38,762 bases of DNA from Synechococcus sp. AG-670-B23 (GCA_003209165.1 QCSL01000017.1:1-38762), one strand, 5' to 3'. Counted from the stretch's first letter, positions 8,401 to 16,699 are shown. The notes: generated by a model not told the origin, from the letters alone. Translations and numbers: made by a program.

Positions 8401-8670
8401 ATGGCTCCTGCACTAGCCGCTCTGGGCGAGCTGGCAGAGGAGTTGAGGGGGAATCCAGACGCACTGCTCACCCTGCTGCGTGAGCTTGAGGCACTGCATC
8501 GAGACGTTCAAGACGGTCCGTTTCGCCAGAGCCTTCCAGAAAACCGCCAGAAATTGTTCACACTTCTGCAGGGGATGGAGAAAAACGGCGGCTGGCCCTA
8601 CATCCCCAGGCTTCAGCTGCGCACCTTCATCGACCTGCTCGGTCAGGACTCCATCGACGCCGCGGCCTGA
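8401..8670 (+). CDS. small conserved hypothetical protein
   Basis: An 89-residue soluble, helical protein of unknown function, using the ATG at 8401. An upstream in-frame TTG at 8335 would add 22 residues of low-complexity sequence lying in the psbO promoter region, so it is not preferred. The chain is leucine- and glutamate-rich in the first half (LAELGEL-type helices, LLTLLRELEALHRDV) and ends with a distinctive GGWPYIPRLQLRTFIDLLGQD motif. No signal peptide or membrane segment is present. It is divergent from psbO and overlaps the 3' end of coaBC by 28 bases on the opposite strand. Confidence 0.6.
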   Translation: MAPALAALGELAEELRGNPDALLTLLRELEALHRDVQDGPFRQSLPENRQKLFTLLQGMEKNGGWPYIPRLQLRTFIDLLGQDSIDAAA

Positions 8671-9929
8671 TCCCGAATCTTGATCAGAGCATCCAGTAAC
8701 TGATGGGCAAGAGAAAGCTTTGCTGTCACGGGCAGCTCCCGTCTCCAGCCGTCTCCCAGCAACCAGCCTCCATTGGGTTGGTCCCCGAAACCCTGACCGT
8801 TACGGTCTACAGGATTCACCATCATCAGATCGCAGCCCTTTGCCAGTCGCTTGCTTTCAGCTCGCTCTAAGAATTGCGTGTCATCCCCAGTGAGCGCTGA
8901 AAATCCGAGAATCAACTGTTCAGGACGACGTTGGCGGGTGAGGTTCGACAGCAGATCAGGCACCTCATACCAACCAGAGGAGAGAACCTCCTTAAGCTCC
9001 AGCTTTGCCAGCTTGTTCGCAGGAGCGACCTCCCGGCGCAGATCGGCGACAGCGGCCGCCATCACGAGCACATCCGATGTGGGCTGCGCCAGCTGGAGAG
9101 CTGCGCTGAGCTCAGCGGCAGTCTCGACCGCAGTGCATTGCAATCCCTGAAGCCAGGCAACGGGAAGATCCAATGGGCCATGCACCAAATGCACGGTGGC
9201 TCCCCGAAACCGTGCCGCCTGCGCCAGGAGCACTCCCATTCGACCACTGCTGCGGTTGCTCAGAAAACGGGCCGGATCAATCGTCTCCTGGGTCGGTCCA
9301 GCCGAGACCAGTACAGACATGCCCGACAAATCGAGGTTAATGGCAGGAGCGCCAGGCCCTCGGCTGAACACGGACGCAGCCGCCAACTCAATCAAAAGTG
9401 GATCGGCCATTCGACCATCGCCGACGCTATCGCAAGCCAACAGACCTGACTCCGGAAACAGGGGGACCACCCGAGGGAAGTCTTGGATCTGCAGCCAGTT
9501 GCGCTGCACCGCAGGGTGGCGCCACATGGCCGTGTTCATCGCCGGAGCCGCAATAACCGGAGCTTCCGTAGCCAGCAGAACGCTGGCGAGCAGTCCGTCG
9601 GCTGATCCCTGACTCCAGCGGGCCAAACTGCTGGCACTCAGGGGCGCGACGATGGTCAACTCCGCCCACTCCGCCAACTCGATGTGCAGCGGCCTCGACG
9701 CGGCTGGGTTCCACTGGTCTGCCTCGAGGTAACAGCGATGACGACTCAGGCTGGCAAGAGCAACGGGGCTCACCAACGCGGCACCACTTGTGGTCACAAG
9801 ACAGCGCACTTCTGCGCCGGCCTTGATCAGCGCGCTAACGAGCAATGGCGACTTAACAGCAGCAATACTGCCGCTGACGGCCACCAGCACACGCCGCCCG
9901 CAGAGTGGCGAGGTGTGCTCAGTCTTCAT
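8643..9929 (-). CDS. coaBC: bifunctional phosphopantothenoylcysteine decarboxylase / synthetase
   Basis: CoaBC performs two consecutive steps of coenzyme A synthesis: CTP-dependent joining of cysteine to 4'-phosphopantothenate (CoaB) and FMN-dependent decarboxylation (CoaC). CoaC landmarks are VAVSGSIAAVKSPLLVSAL, the active-site histidine in LHIELAEWAELTIVAPLSASS, PAMNTAMWRHPAV, and the lid GLLACDSVGDGRMADP with its cysteine. CoaB begins at about residue 200 with VLVSAGPTQETIDPARFLSN and RSSGRMG, followed by VMAAAVADLR and a KLAKLELKE lysine segment. The start is the ATG at 9929 (428 residues), one codon inside the longest frame, which opens with TTG. It overlaps the upstream DUF2555 gene by 11 bases, which indicates co-translation. 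Confidence 0.96.
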   Translation of the reverse strand: MKTEHTSPLCGRRVLVAVSGSIAAVKSPLLVSALIKAGAEVRCLVTTSGAALVSPVALASLSRHRCYLEADQWNPAASRPLHIELAEWAELTIVAPLSASSLARWSQGSADGLLASVLLATEAPVIAAPAMNTAMWRHPAVQRNWLQIQDFPRVVPLFPESGLLACDSVGDGRMADPLLIELAAASVFSRGPGAPAINLDLSGMSVLVSAGPTQETIDPARFLSNRSSGRMGVLLAQAARFRGATVHLVHGPLDLPVAWLQGLQCTAVETAAELSAALQLAQPTSDVLVMAAAVADLRREVAPANKLAKLELKEVLSSGWYEVPDLLSNLTRQRRPEQLILGFSALTGDDTQFLERAESKRLAKGCDLMMVNPVDRNGQGFGDQPNGGWLLGDGWRRELPVTAKLSLAHQLLDALIKIRDQAAASMES

Positions 9930-10140
9930 CAAAAGGTTCTTGATCCACCAAATGGTGGTAGGGAAGGATCAATTCGGGCCGATGGATGGCCAGCGCCCGA
10001 AGCAGGTGCCAATCCGACAAGCTGTCGAAAGGTGACGGGTAGTCGTCCTCTTCAAGCCGGCGGGCGAGCTCGGCTGTCGACTCCTCGTCAAAAGCCTCCA
10101 GCCGTTCCTGCGTGAGCATCGAGCAGTCCTCAGACGCCAT
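9919..10140 (-). CDS. DUF2555 family cyanobacterial small protein
   Basis: A 73-residue acidic protein conserved in cyanobacteria, function unknown to me. The recognisable core is LARRLEEDDYPSPFDSLSDW followed by HLLRALAIHRPELILPYHHL, which matches my recollection of the DUF2555 pattern (D-Y-x-x-P-F-x-x-L-x-D-W-H-L-L-R-A). No membrane helix or signal is present. The ATG at 10140 gives the listed length, and an alternative ATG eight codons in would also keep the core intact. Its stop overlaps the coaBC start by 11 bases, so the two genes form a small operon pointing away from tRNA-Ala. Confidence 0.85.
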   Translation of the reverse strand: MASEDCSMLTQERLEAFDEESTAELARRLEEDDYPSPFDSLSDWHLLRALAIHRPELILPYHHLVDQEPFDED

Positions 10141-10185
10141 TGCTTGCAGTTTGGCGCAGGCCGTGCCGGCTAGCGTTGGCCCTTC

Positions 10186-10258
10186 GGGGAATTAGCTCAG
10201 TTGGTAGAGCGCTGCGATCGCACCGCAGAGGTCAGGGGTTCGAATCCCCTATTCTCCA
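10186..10258 (+). tRNA. tRNA-Ala (anticodon CGC)
   Basis: The 73-base sequence folds as a full cloverleaf. The acceptor stem GGGGAAT/ATTCTCC contains the G3-T70 wobble pair that identifies alanine tRNAs. The D arm is GCTC/GAGC, the anticodon stem CTGCG/CGCAG with loop ATCGCAC gives anticodon CGC (reads GCG), and the T arm is AGGGG-TTCGAAT-CCCCT. The discriminator is A and the CCA end is not encoded. It lies between the divergent DUF2555 gene and a small plus-strand ORF. Confidence 0.96.
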
Positions 10259-10449
10259 CTGCACTTTGGCAGCGTCGTCTGCCACTGATTGGCCTGTTTG
10301 CCCTTGTGGTGTTCAGCACAGTGGCACGGCCGTCAGCCCTACTCACCTTTACGCTCCTCGCTACAGCCGGTGCAATAAGTCGCGCCCCATCACGCCGCAC
10401 CTGACCCTCCATGAGGTAAAAGGGGATTATTAAGTCACCCCCGCAGCCG

Positions 10450-10650
10450 ATGTCGCAATCGAAGCGCGAGCAGGTCGTGAGCCACCTGCGCTACATCCGC
10501 CAGGAGCTGCGTGAAATGCACCAGGGAGTGATGGAAGACGGTCTTCTCCCCGAAGCGGGCGAAGTTCGGGGTGTGATGGCACAAATGGAAGCGCTGCTGG
10601 AGCTCCTCGAAGGCAAAGCGTCCAGAAAAGCGAAAGCTGAGACCAAATAA
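10450..10650 (+). CDS. small conserved hypothetical helical protein
   Basis: A 66-residue protein, predicted almost entirely helical, with a charged pattern suggestive of a coiled coil or four-helix unit (REQVVSHLRYIRQELREMHQ, then VRGVMAQMEALLELLEGK) and a basic tail (ASRKAKAETK). No transmembrane segment, cysteine pair or catalytic motif is seen. The ATG at 10450 is used. The 191 bases between tRNA-Ala and this gene hold no other convincing ORF. I do not recognise the family by name, but the sequence looks well constrained rather than random. Confidence 0.65.
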   Translation: MSQSKREQVVSHLRYIRQELREMHQGVMEDGLLPEAGEVRGVMAQMEALLELLEGKASRKAKAETK

Positions 10651-10866
10651 CTATTAGCGCAAGCCGTTGTCAAAGCCGCCGATTCTGGCTTTGCTGCGCC
10701 AATCCCCATCGCCTGGCCCGGGTTTTTTATTGAAATCTCCTATCCGTAGTGTCTGATGCCTGCAGATTGTCCATGGGTGGTGTAGACAGGTGATGGCAGG
10801 GGCATAGCCGGGTGATGGGGATCACACTGGTTTCAACCCTGCCTCTTCCCCCCTGAAACCTGTGCC
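10651..10866 (+). other. 216-base intergenic region with hairpin, T-tract and short direct repeats
   Basis: No gene is visible. A 7-bp stem (10671-10677 with 10687-10693, loop 9) and, further on, a six-T tract at 10723-10728 after a CCCGGG may together end transcription of the upstream gene, but they are not adjacent as in a textbook terminator. The octamer GGTGATGG occurs at 10789-10796 and 10811-10818, a 22-base period (two helical turns), upstream of the Ycf20-like gene. This could be an operator or chance. Confidence 0.3.
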
Positions 10867-11199
10867 GTGCGACGGCTTCAATCCACCCGGCTGCAAACCA
10901 ATGTTGGTGCAGCAGTTCAAAGGCTGGATCACTGGGCGCGCAATCCTTGGCGGCGACTGTCCTTGCTAGCCCTTGCCGGGTTGATTGGTTTTTTGATCGG
11001 TAGCGCCATCACGTCGGTCTCAGGCGTTCTTGGTCAAATGGATCCCGTATCAGCACTCTTGGTTGTGCTGGGCACTGAACTCACGATTCGGCGGCGACGA
11101 AGTTCCGAGCCATCGCTGAAGCTGCCCCAACAGCTTCTGGATCTTGGTCGCATTGGCTTTCTCTACGGCCTCTTTCTCGAAGGGTTCAAGCTGATCTGA
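10867..11199 (+). CDS. Ycf20-like (DUF565) membrane protein
   Basis: A 110-residue protein of the Ycf20/DUF565 family found in cyanobacteria and plastids. Plant relatives have been linked to thermal energy dissipation, but the molecular role is not settled. Visible features are a basic N terminus, NPWRRLSLLALAGLIGFLIGSAI as the first membrane segment, a second hydrophobic stretch (MDPVSALLVVLGTELTIRRRR), and the conserved end LGRIGFLYGLFLEGFKLI. The start is a GTG at 10867, and no ATG in frame gives a complete family match. It stands alone between the short repeats upstream and the NADH dehydrogenase remnant downstream. Confidence 0.82.
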   Translation: MRRLQSTRLQTNVGAAVQRLDHWARNPWRRLSLLALAGLIGFLIGSAITSVSGVLGQMDPVSALLVVLGTELTIRRRRSSEPSLKLPQQLLDLGRIGFLYGLFLEGFKLI

Positions 11200-11309
11200 A
11201 TCGTAACGGTTCAAATCAGACAAGAAAGAGTGCAATTCATACCCTTCGGAATGACTCCAACGGGCTGCTGCAGATGGCGGCCAACCATTGCTTTCTGGAG
11301 TTTGAACCG

Positions 11310-11612
11310 CCTGAGACGGCAGGGGTGCATGCCTGCAAAGCCTTGGCCAAGGCCGATGTGCGCATCAACCTGATTGACAAGCGCAACTTCAACCTGTTCC
11401 AACCCCTGCTGTATCAGATACCTACTGGATTGGATTGGTCTCAAGGAGTGATGTGGCCACCCCTCTGCAAGAAATGGTGGGCGAGCAAAACAACGTGTAG
11501 GTGCTGCTCGGAAAAGTCACCACGTTGAACCCCGAGGGCAAGCAGATCGTCTTCAATGGCAAGGCTACAGCTTCGACCATCTGATCCTGGCGGCGGGATC
11601 GGGCATCGATAC
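11310..11612 (+). pseudogene. type II NADH dehydrogenase (NDH-2) pseudogene fragment
   Basis: Pieces of a flavoprotein NADH:quinone oxidoreductase can be stitched together across frames: AGVHACKALAKADVRINLID then KRNFNLFQPLLYQIPTGL in one frame, DVATPLQEMVGEQNNV in a second, an in-frame TAG, VLLGKVTTLNPEGKQIVFNG, and then YSFDHLILAAGSG after another shift. These correspond to the first FAD-binding half of NDH-2, with the GxGxxG start already missing. The NADH-binding half and the C-terminal membrane-anchoring part are absent. At least two frameshifts and one stop codon make the gene non-functional. Sequence from about 11613 to 11769 may be a further remnant, but I cannot align it to the family. 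Confidence 0.85.
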
Positions 11613-11769
11613 TGCTAACGGGCATGCCGAGCCAGCATCTGGCCCTTGATGCTGAGGAGGCCCACTTTCCTGTGGCTAGCTGCAAAGGTCCTTCAATCGC
11701 CGAACCCGATGCCGCCCTCAAAGTAGCGATGAATTGCTCCGCACATCAACTAAGTGGCCTCCCTCAAAC

Positions 11770-12819
11770 TCAGGAGCTGCTCGACACCAAGGAGGCCTCC
11801 GTGGCCGATTCGGAAGCTGCCATCAAATAGAGCAAAGCCATCCTGGTGGGAACGCCGTTCCTGACCTGCTCTTCTACCAGGCTGAGGCGCGGGTCATCCA
11901 AAAGCGACCCGCTCAATTCGACGCCGCGATTGACCGGGCCGGGATGCAGAATTGGAACGTTATGACCGCAGAGCTCCATGCGCTCGTGGCTCAGCCCGAA
12001 ATCTCGGTGGTAGCGCCCCAGGCTGGTGAGCAACTGCTGGCCCATCCGTTCCTTCTGAAGCCGAAGTGTCATGACGGCATCGGCACCCGGCAGCGCATGC
12101 TCCAAGCGCCACGCCACGCTGACCTTGCCCCGTTGCGGCACCGGGTCCTTCAGCAGACCTGGGGGAGGAGCATCCACAAAGTCCGCAAAATCCTCCGGAA
12201 CGAGGCTGGGTGGACCGCATAACACCACATCCGCTCCACAAGCCGTTAAAGCCCAGAGATTCGAACGGGCCACCCGCGAGTGAAGGATGTCTCCGACAAT
12301 CACGATACGGCGTCCTTGTAGTGCTTCCGGCATGGGGTGCTGAGGTGAGAAATAGCGGGCAAGCGTGAGCAAATCCAGCAATCCCTGACTGGGATGGCTG
12401 TGGAAACCATCGCCCCCATTGAGCACAACGGTGCGCTCGCCCATCTGCTTTAGGTCCCCTGCCAGCTGCTGTGGCACACCGGTGGAACGGTGGCGGACCA
12501 CCAGCACGTCGGCCCCCATGGCCACGTAGGTGCGCGCCGTGTCGAGAACGCTTTCCCCTTTGCTGAGCGAGCTGCTGGAGGGTGAAAAGCTCATCACATC
12601 GGCCGACAGACGCTTGGCCGCCAACTCAAAGCTGCTGCGGGTTCGGGTGCTTGGTTCAAAGAACAGCGTTGCCACCAAACGTCCCTGCAAGGCGGGAAGT
12701 TTCCGGGCACCGGTGATAGGTAGCGAACGAAAACGCTGGGCCAGCTCAAGCACGGCCGCAAAGTCTTCTCGCGAAAACGACGCGAGATCAAGAACATGTC
12801 GATGCGGCCAGCCACTCAT
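11770..12819 (-). CDS. pyrB: aspartate carbamoyltransferase catalytic subunit
   Basis: PyrB condenses carbamoyl phosphate with aspartate in de novo pyrimidine synthesis. From the ATG at 12819 the protein has 349 residues. It shows the carbamoyl-phosphate loop [20 protein letters not shown], the 80s-type loop [38 protein letters not shown], and near the end [13 protein letters not shown] longer frame opens with an in-frame codon ten residues upstream, but the ATG at 12819 forms an ATGA overlap with the stop of the upstream DNA glycosylase gene and starts just before the [12 protein letters not shown] motif. Somewhat longer than the E. coli chain (about 310), as usual for cyanobacteria. Its end adjoins the NDH-2 graveyard. 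Confidence 0.96.
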   Translation of the reverse strand: MSGWPHRHVLDLASFSREDFAAVLELAQRFRSLPITGARKLPALQGRLVATLFFEPSTRTRSSFELAAKRLSADVMSFSPSSSSLSKGESVLDTARTYVAMGADVLVVRHRSTGVPQQLAGDLKQMGERTVVLNGGDGFHSHPSQGLLDLLTLARYFSPQHPMPEALQGRRIVIVGDILHSRVARSNLWALTACGADVVLCGPPSLVPEDFADFVDAPPPGLLKDPVPQRGKVSVAWRLEHALPGADAVMTLRLQKERMGQQLLTSLGRYHRDFGLSHERMELCGHNVPILHPGPVNRGVELSGSLLDDPRLSLVEEQVRNGVPTRMALLYLMAASESATEASLVSSSS

Positions 12820-13457
12820 GACGAGGGCTCCTGCGATAGCGACCAACACTGTGCCTTGGGCGGCATGCGATCACCCCTGGCTCGCCTGCTGACACTGCGA
12901 CTGCTCCGCAGATACCAGCGCCATGGGGTTGCAGCGCCCTGGGAGATGCCGATCCGCGTGGTTGTCACAAGATCCTGGCTGGCAAACGTGTCTGACCTTG
13001 GGGCCATCCACACGTCATATTCGCCCGTCGCCGGGCGACTGTCATCACGGCGATCGAGCCCGAAACGGCGCGCCAACAGGCCAGGCCCTGCCGCGACCCG
13101 CTCCGGTTCATTGGGCAAAGCCACGGCACGCAGCAACACACCATTGGCCCAATCGCTCCTATCGGTGACAACATTCACGCAGTGGTGAATGCCATAGCTG
13201 ACATACACATAAAAACGCCCTGGCTCCCTAAACAGGGTTTCGTTTTGGGGTGAACGGCGGCGGTAACCGTGACAAGCGGGATCGTCTTGGGAATAGGCCT
13301 CGGTTTCCACGATCACCCCCCAAAGCAGACTGCTGTCGTCTTGGCGTTTCACCAGCCTGCAGCCCACCAGATCGGGGGCCACGATCTGAGCTGGACGGGC
13401 AAAAAATTTGAGCGGCAGAGGAACGAAATCGATGACAGGCTGCCGACTGGCGGCCAC
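12816..13457 (-). CDS. 3-methyladenine DNA glycosylase (AAG/MPG family)
   Basis: This base-excision repair enzyme removes alkylated and deaminated purines from DNA. The AAG fold signatures are present: [17 protein letters not shown] at the N terminus, [20 protein letters not shown] with the catalytic glutamate region, [22 protein letters not shown] with the intercalating tyrosine loop, and [10 protein letters not shown]. The frame extends to 13571, but the first 38 codons have no family similarity and would cross the divergent transporter gene. The GTG at 13457 gives 213 residues, normal for bacteria, and is preferred. It overlaps pyrB by four bases (ATGA), forming a two-gene operon. Confidence 0.9.
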   Translation of the reverse strand: MAASRQPVIDFVPLPLKFFARPAQIVAPDLVGCRLVKRQDDSSLLWGVIVETEAYSQDDPACHGYRRRSPQNETLFREPGRFYVYVSYGIHHCVNVVTDRSDWANGVLLRAVALPNEPERVAAGPGLLARRFGLDRRDDSRPATGEYDVWMAPRSDTFASQDLVTTTRIGISQGAATPWRWYLRSSRSVSRRARGDRMPPKAQCWSLSQEPSS

Positions 13458-13476
13458 GCTTGTTCCAGCTTGAACT

Positions 13477-14217
13477 TTGCAGGCTTTGGACAGCAACCTC
13501 CAGGCACGGCGCGACACGGTGTTTCTAGTGCTGGCAGGACTGTTCCTGGGGACCCTGGGGATGCTCAACATCCTGGGGCTGACTCGCTTCCTTCAACTGG
13601 GCAGCATTGGGGGCTGGCCGATCGTGGTGGCCGTGGGCGCATTGCCCTATCCGATCACATTCCTCTGCACTGATCTCATCAGTGAACTCTGGGGAGAACA
13701 GAAAGCCAATCAAGTGGTTTGGGTCGGGCTGCTGCTCAACGGCTGGGTGCTGCTGATCCTTTGGCTGGGTGGCGTGCTGCCCGGCATGAGCTGCAGCGAT
13801 GACAGCACCTTTCGCACGATTCAGCAGCTCAGCTTCGGTTCGGTTGGCGCTTCGATGGTGGCCTACCTCACGGCGCAGTTTGTGGACGTGCGGCTGTTTC
13901 ATTTCTGGAAACAGGTCACCAAAGGCAAAGCGCTCTGGCTGCGCAACAACGGCTCCACCCTGGTGAGCCAGTTGATCGACACCAGTGCAGTGGTGCTGAT
14001 CAGCCATTACGGCGCACATGTGCTGCCTGTGCAGCCAGAACGATCCGTTCTGCCGCAGCTGATCAGCTTCATCGGCAGCGGTTATCTGTTCAAGGTTCTG
14101 GCGGCATTGACCGACACGCTTCCGTTCATCTGGCTCACGGGATGGCTGAAGGAGTGGCTGGACATACCTGGAGAAGGAAGCGAACTCACAACAGAAATCA
14201 CTTCATCGATGCATTAG
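13477..14217 (+). CDS. queuosine precursor transporter (YhhQ/VUT family)
   Basis: A 246-residue inner membrane protein with about six hydrophobic segments, of the YhhQ (vitamin-uptake-type) family that imports queuine precursors for tRNA modification. Family marks are [14 protein letters not shown] (the conserved D-L-x-x-E-x-x-G step), [50 protein letters not shown] and a helix ending [16 protein letters not shown]. The start is uncertain: a TTG at 13477, another TTG at 13486 or a GTG at 13519 are the candidates. If 13477 is right, only about 19 bases separate it from the divergent glycosylase start. That transported substrate is queuine precursor is by family, not proven here. Confidence 0.88.
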   Translation: MQALDSNLQARRDTVFLVLAGLFLGTLGMLNILGLTRFLQLGSIGGWPIVVAVGALPYPITFLCTDLISELWGEQKANQVVWVGLLLNGWVLLILWLGGVLPGMSCSDDSTFRTIQQLSFGSVGASMVAYLTAQFVDVRLFHFWKQVTKGKALWLRNNGSTLVSQLIDTSAVVLISHYGAHVLPVQPERSVLPQLISFIGSGYLFKVLAALTDTLPFIWLTGWLKEWLDIPGEGSELTTEITSSMH

Positions 14218-14258
14218 CGGCGCATCCACACCAAAATGAGTTCATTACAGCCCAGGTG

Positions 14259-14402
14259 ATGGACGCAGCCACCTCCAGCTTCAACCTCGGTACTGTCCTT
14301 CTCGCCAGCATCGCGTTGTTCCCCTTGGCCTGCCTGTTCTTCGGGACCCGCGGCGGCTACTACAACACCGATCAGTACGACGGCAACGGGACCGCCCACT
14401 GA
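14259..14402 (+). CDS. one-helix small membrane protein, possibly NdhP-like
   Basis: A 47-residue protein, too short for most gene finders. It has one transmembrane helix (FNLGTVLLASIALFPLACLFFG) and a polar tail with GTRGGYYNTDQYDGNGTAH, which looks strongly constrained. The architecture, a single helix with a short tail, is that of small subunits of photosynthetic or NDH-1 complexes. The tail reminds me of the NDH-1 subunit NdhP, but I cannot verify this from memory. The ATG at 14259 is preferred over the adjacent GTG at 14256. The gene lies 41 bases after the transporter gene and just before the creatininase-family gene. Confidence 0.72.
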   Translation: MDAATSSFNLGTVLLASIALFPLACLFFGTRGGYYNTDQYDGNGTAH

Positions 14403-14445
14403 TCAGCTGGGATTGAGCGATCATCAGCCCATTGCCTCATCCTGA

Positions 14446-15234
14446 ATGACCGCTGCAACTCCAGGTCCTGTAGACAGCACGGCCGCCATTCGCCTCGCCC
14501 TGCGCAGCTGGCCTGAAGTGGAGAGCTACCTCGAGAGCTGCAAAGGTGTGATCATCCCACTGGGATCGACCGAACAGCACGGCCCCACCGGAGCCATCGG
14601 TACCGACGCCCTCACGGCAGAAGCAGTAGCCCTTGAGGTGGGACGGCGCACCGGCGTTTTGGTCACTCCAGCCCAGGCCTTCGGGATGGCGGAACACCAC
14701 CTTGGTTTCGCTGGAACGATGAGCTTGCAGCCGGCGACACTTTTGGCCGTTCTGCACGACCTGGTGTTGTCCCTCGGCCGGCATGGCTTCGAACGGGTGT
14801 TCGTAATCAATGGCCACGGCGGCAACATTGCTACGGCCAAAGCCGCCTTTGCCCAGGCCCACGGCACCGCCACAACCCGCAATCTCCCCGTCGCACCCCA
14901 ACTGCGTTGTCGTCTGGCCAACTGGTTCATGGCCGGCTCCGTGATGCGCCAGGCGCGTGATCTGTATGGCGACAAAGAAGGCCATCACGCCACCCCCAGC
15001 GAAATCGCTGTCACCCTCGCCTTGGAGCCGAGCCTGAAGAGCAAACATCGACCGCTGCCCGACCCTGCACCGGCAGGTCCCATTCATGGACCGGACGACT
15101 TCCGTCGCCGTCACCCCGATGGACGCATGGGGTCCCACCCATCCTTGGCCACCGCCCAGCATGGTGGTGCCTTGCTGGAGACAGCCGCCACCGCGTTGAG
15201 CGAGGATCTGCGCGTGTTCCTCGGCGAGTCATGA
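14446..15234 (+). CDS. creatininase-family amidohydrolase
   Basis: A 262-residue member of the creatininase family, zinc-dependent amidohydrolases that include creatinine amidohydrolase and related cofactor-pathway enzymes. The signature [20 protein letters not shown] with the following aspartate supplies metal ligands. Other matches are [33 protein letters not shown], and [19 protein letters not shown] with further ligands. Substrate cannot be told from sequence, and cyanobacterial members are uncharacterised as far as I know. The ATG at 14446 is used. Its stop overlaps the gatC start (ATGA), so the two are translationally coupled. Confidence 0.88.
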   Translation: MTAATPGPVDSTAAIRLALRSWPEVESYLESCKGVIIPLGSTEQHGPTGAIGTDALTAEAVALEVGRRTGVLVTPAQAFGMAEHHLGFAGTMSLQPATLLAVLHDLVLSLGRHGFERVFVINGHGGNIATAKAAFAQAHGTATTRNLPVAPQLRCRLANWFMAGSVMRQARDLYGDKEGHHATPSEIAVTLALEPSLKSKHRPLPDPAPAGPIHGPDDFRRRHPDGRMGSHPSLATAQHGGALLETAATALSEDLRVFLGES

Positions 15235-15524
15235 GCCAGATTTCTAGCGACGACGTCAGCAAGGTGGCCCAGCTTGCCCGCCTTGATCTGCCCGACGACA
15301 AAATTGCGACCTACACCGAGCAGCTCGAGTCCATCATCGAATACGTCGGTCAGCTCCAGAAGGTCGACACAGAGGGCGTTCCGGAAACTACCCGAGCCGT
15401 GGAGGTGACCAATGTCACCCGGGCAGATGGTGTGCATCCGACGCCCGTTCGAGAAGACATTCTCAACCAGGCGCCCCAAAGGGAGGGTGATTTCTTCCGG
15501 GTTCCGAAGATCCTGGCTGACTAA
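15231..15524 (+). CDS. gatC: Asp/Glu-tRNA amidotransferase subunit C
   Basis: GatC is the small scaffold subunit of the GatCAB complex that converts misacylated Glu-tRNA(Gln) (and Asp-tRNA(Asn)) to the correct amide. The 97-residue length is normal. The family pattern is clear: [40 protein letters not shown], and the conserved C-terminal [18 protein letters not shown] segment that wraps around GatA. gatA and gatB are not in the window, as is usual in cyanobacteria where the subunits are scattered. It overlaps the creatininase-family gene by four bases and converges with crtR, leaving seven bases between stops. Confidence 0.95.
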   Translation: MSQISSDDVSKVAQLARLDLPDDKIATYTEQLESIIEYVGQLQKVDTEGVPETTRAVEVTNVTRADGVHPTPVREDILNQAPQREGDFFRVPKILAD

Positions 15525-15531
15525 ACACGAT

Positions 15532-16563
15532 TCAACGAGACACCCAACGCTTGGGCTCGGTTTTGATCGCGATGCGGTCAACAAAACCGAGCCAGTGACG
15601 GCGCAGCCCACGTCCCGGCATGAACCGTGCAGCACGCCTCATTTTTCCGCTGCGACGCTTGTGGCTGCGAACTCCCACAAGGATGTCGTAAAGAAAGTTG
15701 TAGCCGTCCCGGCGGGTCTCAAAAATGCCCAACCGTTGGGGAGATCCCTTGGAATCCAGCAGAGGCTTGGTGGCCTCATAGGCCGATTTGTATTCAAACC
15801 AGGGAATGGAAGGCCAGAGGTGATGAACCAAGTGATAGTTCTGCCCCATGATCAGCCAATTCATCAACCTGCCGGGATAGATCCGGGCGTTCGTCCAGCG
15901 GTTGCGTGAGGTAAACGGCCGATGCGGGAGGTAGTCGAAGAACAGACCCAGCGTTACGCCGACCATTAAGGCAGGGGCAAACCAGCAGTTGAAGATGAAC
16001 GGAAGGAAGTCAAAACGTGCCGCTGCCAGAACGATCACCACAAAGATGCTGCGTTCAAGGCCCCATTGCATCAACTCCCAGCGGCGCCAGAGGCACCGCT
16101 GAAAGAAAAACCACTCGTGATAAAAAAATCTTGGTGCGATCAGCCACAGCGGCCCGAACGTGCTGACGATGTGATCCGGGTCATTCTTCGGGTCATTCAC
16201 ATGGGCGTGATGCTCGAGATGCACCCGCGTGAAGACGGGAAAACTGAATCCGAGCAACAGCGCGGAGCCGTGGCCCATGGCCTGATTGATCCAACGGTTG
16301 GGATGAGCCGCGTTATGGCAAGCGTCATGAATCACCGTCCCTTCCAGGTGCAGCGCCAAAAAGCCCGTGCAAAGAAGCACCGGCAAGGGCAAAGCCGCCA
16401 CAAACCAGCCCCAGATAGTTAGAGCCGCCAGGGCATAACCGCCAAGAAAGAGACCGACGGTGGGGTTCCAGAAAGCCGGTGGGTCAACGAATTCGCGCGG
16501 AACAGAACGGTAGCCCACACCAACCGGACGAGGCTGCTTTTGTTGAGCAGTGCTCTGATGCAT
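15532..16563 (-). CDS. crtR: beta-carotene hydroxylase
   Basis: CrtR is a membrane di-iron hydroxylase that adds 3-hydroxyl groups to beta-carotene rings, giving zeaxanthin, the main photoprotective carotenoid in marine Synechococcus. The desaturase-type histidine boxes are all present: HDACHNAAH (about residue 80), HLEHHAH (about 115), and YHLVHHLWP (about 245). Hydrophobic segments lie between them, for example LGGYALAALTIWGWFVAALP and SIFVVIVLAAARF. The frame opens with a TTG at 16578, and I prefer the ATG at 16563 (343 residues), which still includes the VGYRSVPREF motif. It begins 55 bases from tRNA-Leu and is convergent with gatC. Confidence 0.94.
   Translation of the reverse strand: MHQSTAQQKQPRPVGVGYRSVPREFVDPPAFWNPTVGLFLGGYALAALTIWGWFVAALPLPVLLCTGFLALHLEGTVIHDACHNAAHPNRWINQAMGHGSALLLGFSFPVFTRVHLEHHAHVNDPKNDPDHIVSTFGPLWLIAPRFFYHEWFFFQRCLWRRWELMQWGLERSIFVVIVLAAARFDFLPFIFNCWFAPALMVGVTLGLFFDYLPHRPFTSRNRWTNARIYPGRLMNWLIMGQNYHLVHHLWPSIPWFEYKSAYEATKPLLDSKGSPQRLGIFETRRDGYNFLYDILVGVRSHKRRSGKMRRAARFMPGRGLRRHWLGFVDRIAIKTEPKRWVSR
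15554..15593. repeat. 11-bp inverted repeat between convergent gatC and crtR
   Basis: GGCTCGGTTTT (15554-15564) pairs perfectly with AAAACCGAGCC (15583-15593) across an 18-base loop. It lies in the last codons of crtR, just beyond the gatC stop. The T and A runs inside the stem make it a plausible bidirectional transcription end for the two convergent genes, although no long T-tract follows. Confidence 0.45.
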
Positions 16564-16617
16564 CCGGAGTTCAGGCAAAAAGTCTGTAACGATCCCGAAC
16601 TACGGTAGAGAAAGGAA

Positions 16618-16699
16618 TGCCCACCGGGGGACTTGAACCCCCACGACCAAAGCCACTGGTACCTAAAACCAGCGCGTCTACCAATTCCGCCAGGTGGGC
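16618..16699 (-). tRNA. tRNA-Leu (anticodon UAG)
   Basis: On the minus strand the sequence folds as a class II tRNA of 82 bases. Acceptor stem GCCCACC/GGTGGGC, D arm with AATTGGTAGACGC, anticodon stem CTGGT/ACCAG with loop TTTAGGT (anticodon TAG, reads CUA), a long variable arm, T arm GGGGG-TTCAAGT-CCCCC, and discriminator A. CCA is not encoded. It lies between crtR and the Ycf66-like gene. Confidence 0.96.

Noticed and set aside
10209..10225. HIP1-type octamer GCGATCGC within the anticodon arm of tRNA-Ala
   Set aside because: It is imposed by the tRNA sequence, and I noticed no enrichment of the octamer elsewhere in the window.
10140..10433. Open frames reading through tRNA-Ala
   Set aside because: They include the tRNA sequence, and the part after it is a short hydrophobic stretch without a start codon in a plausible place.
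10671..10728. Intrinsic terminator after the small ORF at 10450-10650
   Set aside because: The hairpin and the T-tract are about 30 bases apart, so I list the region as uncertain instead of calling a terminator.
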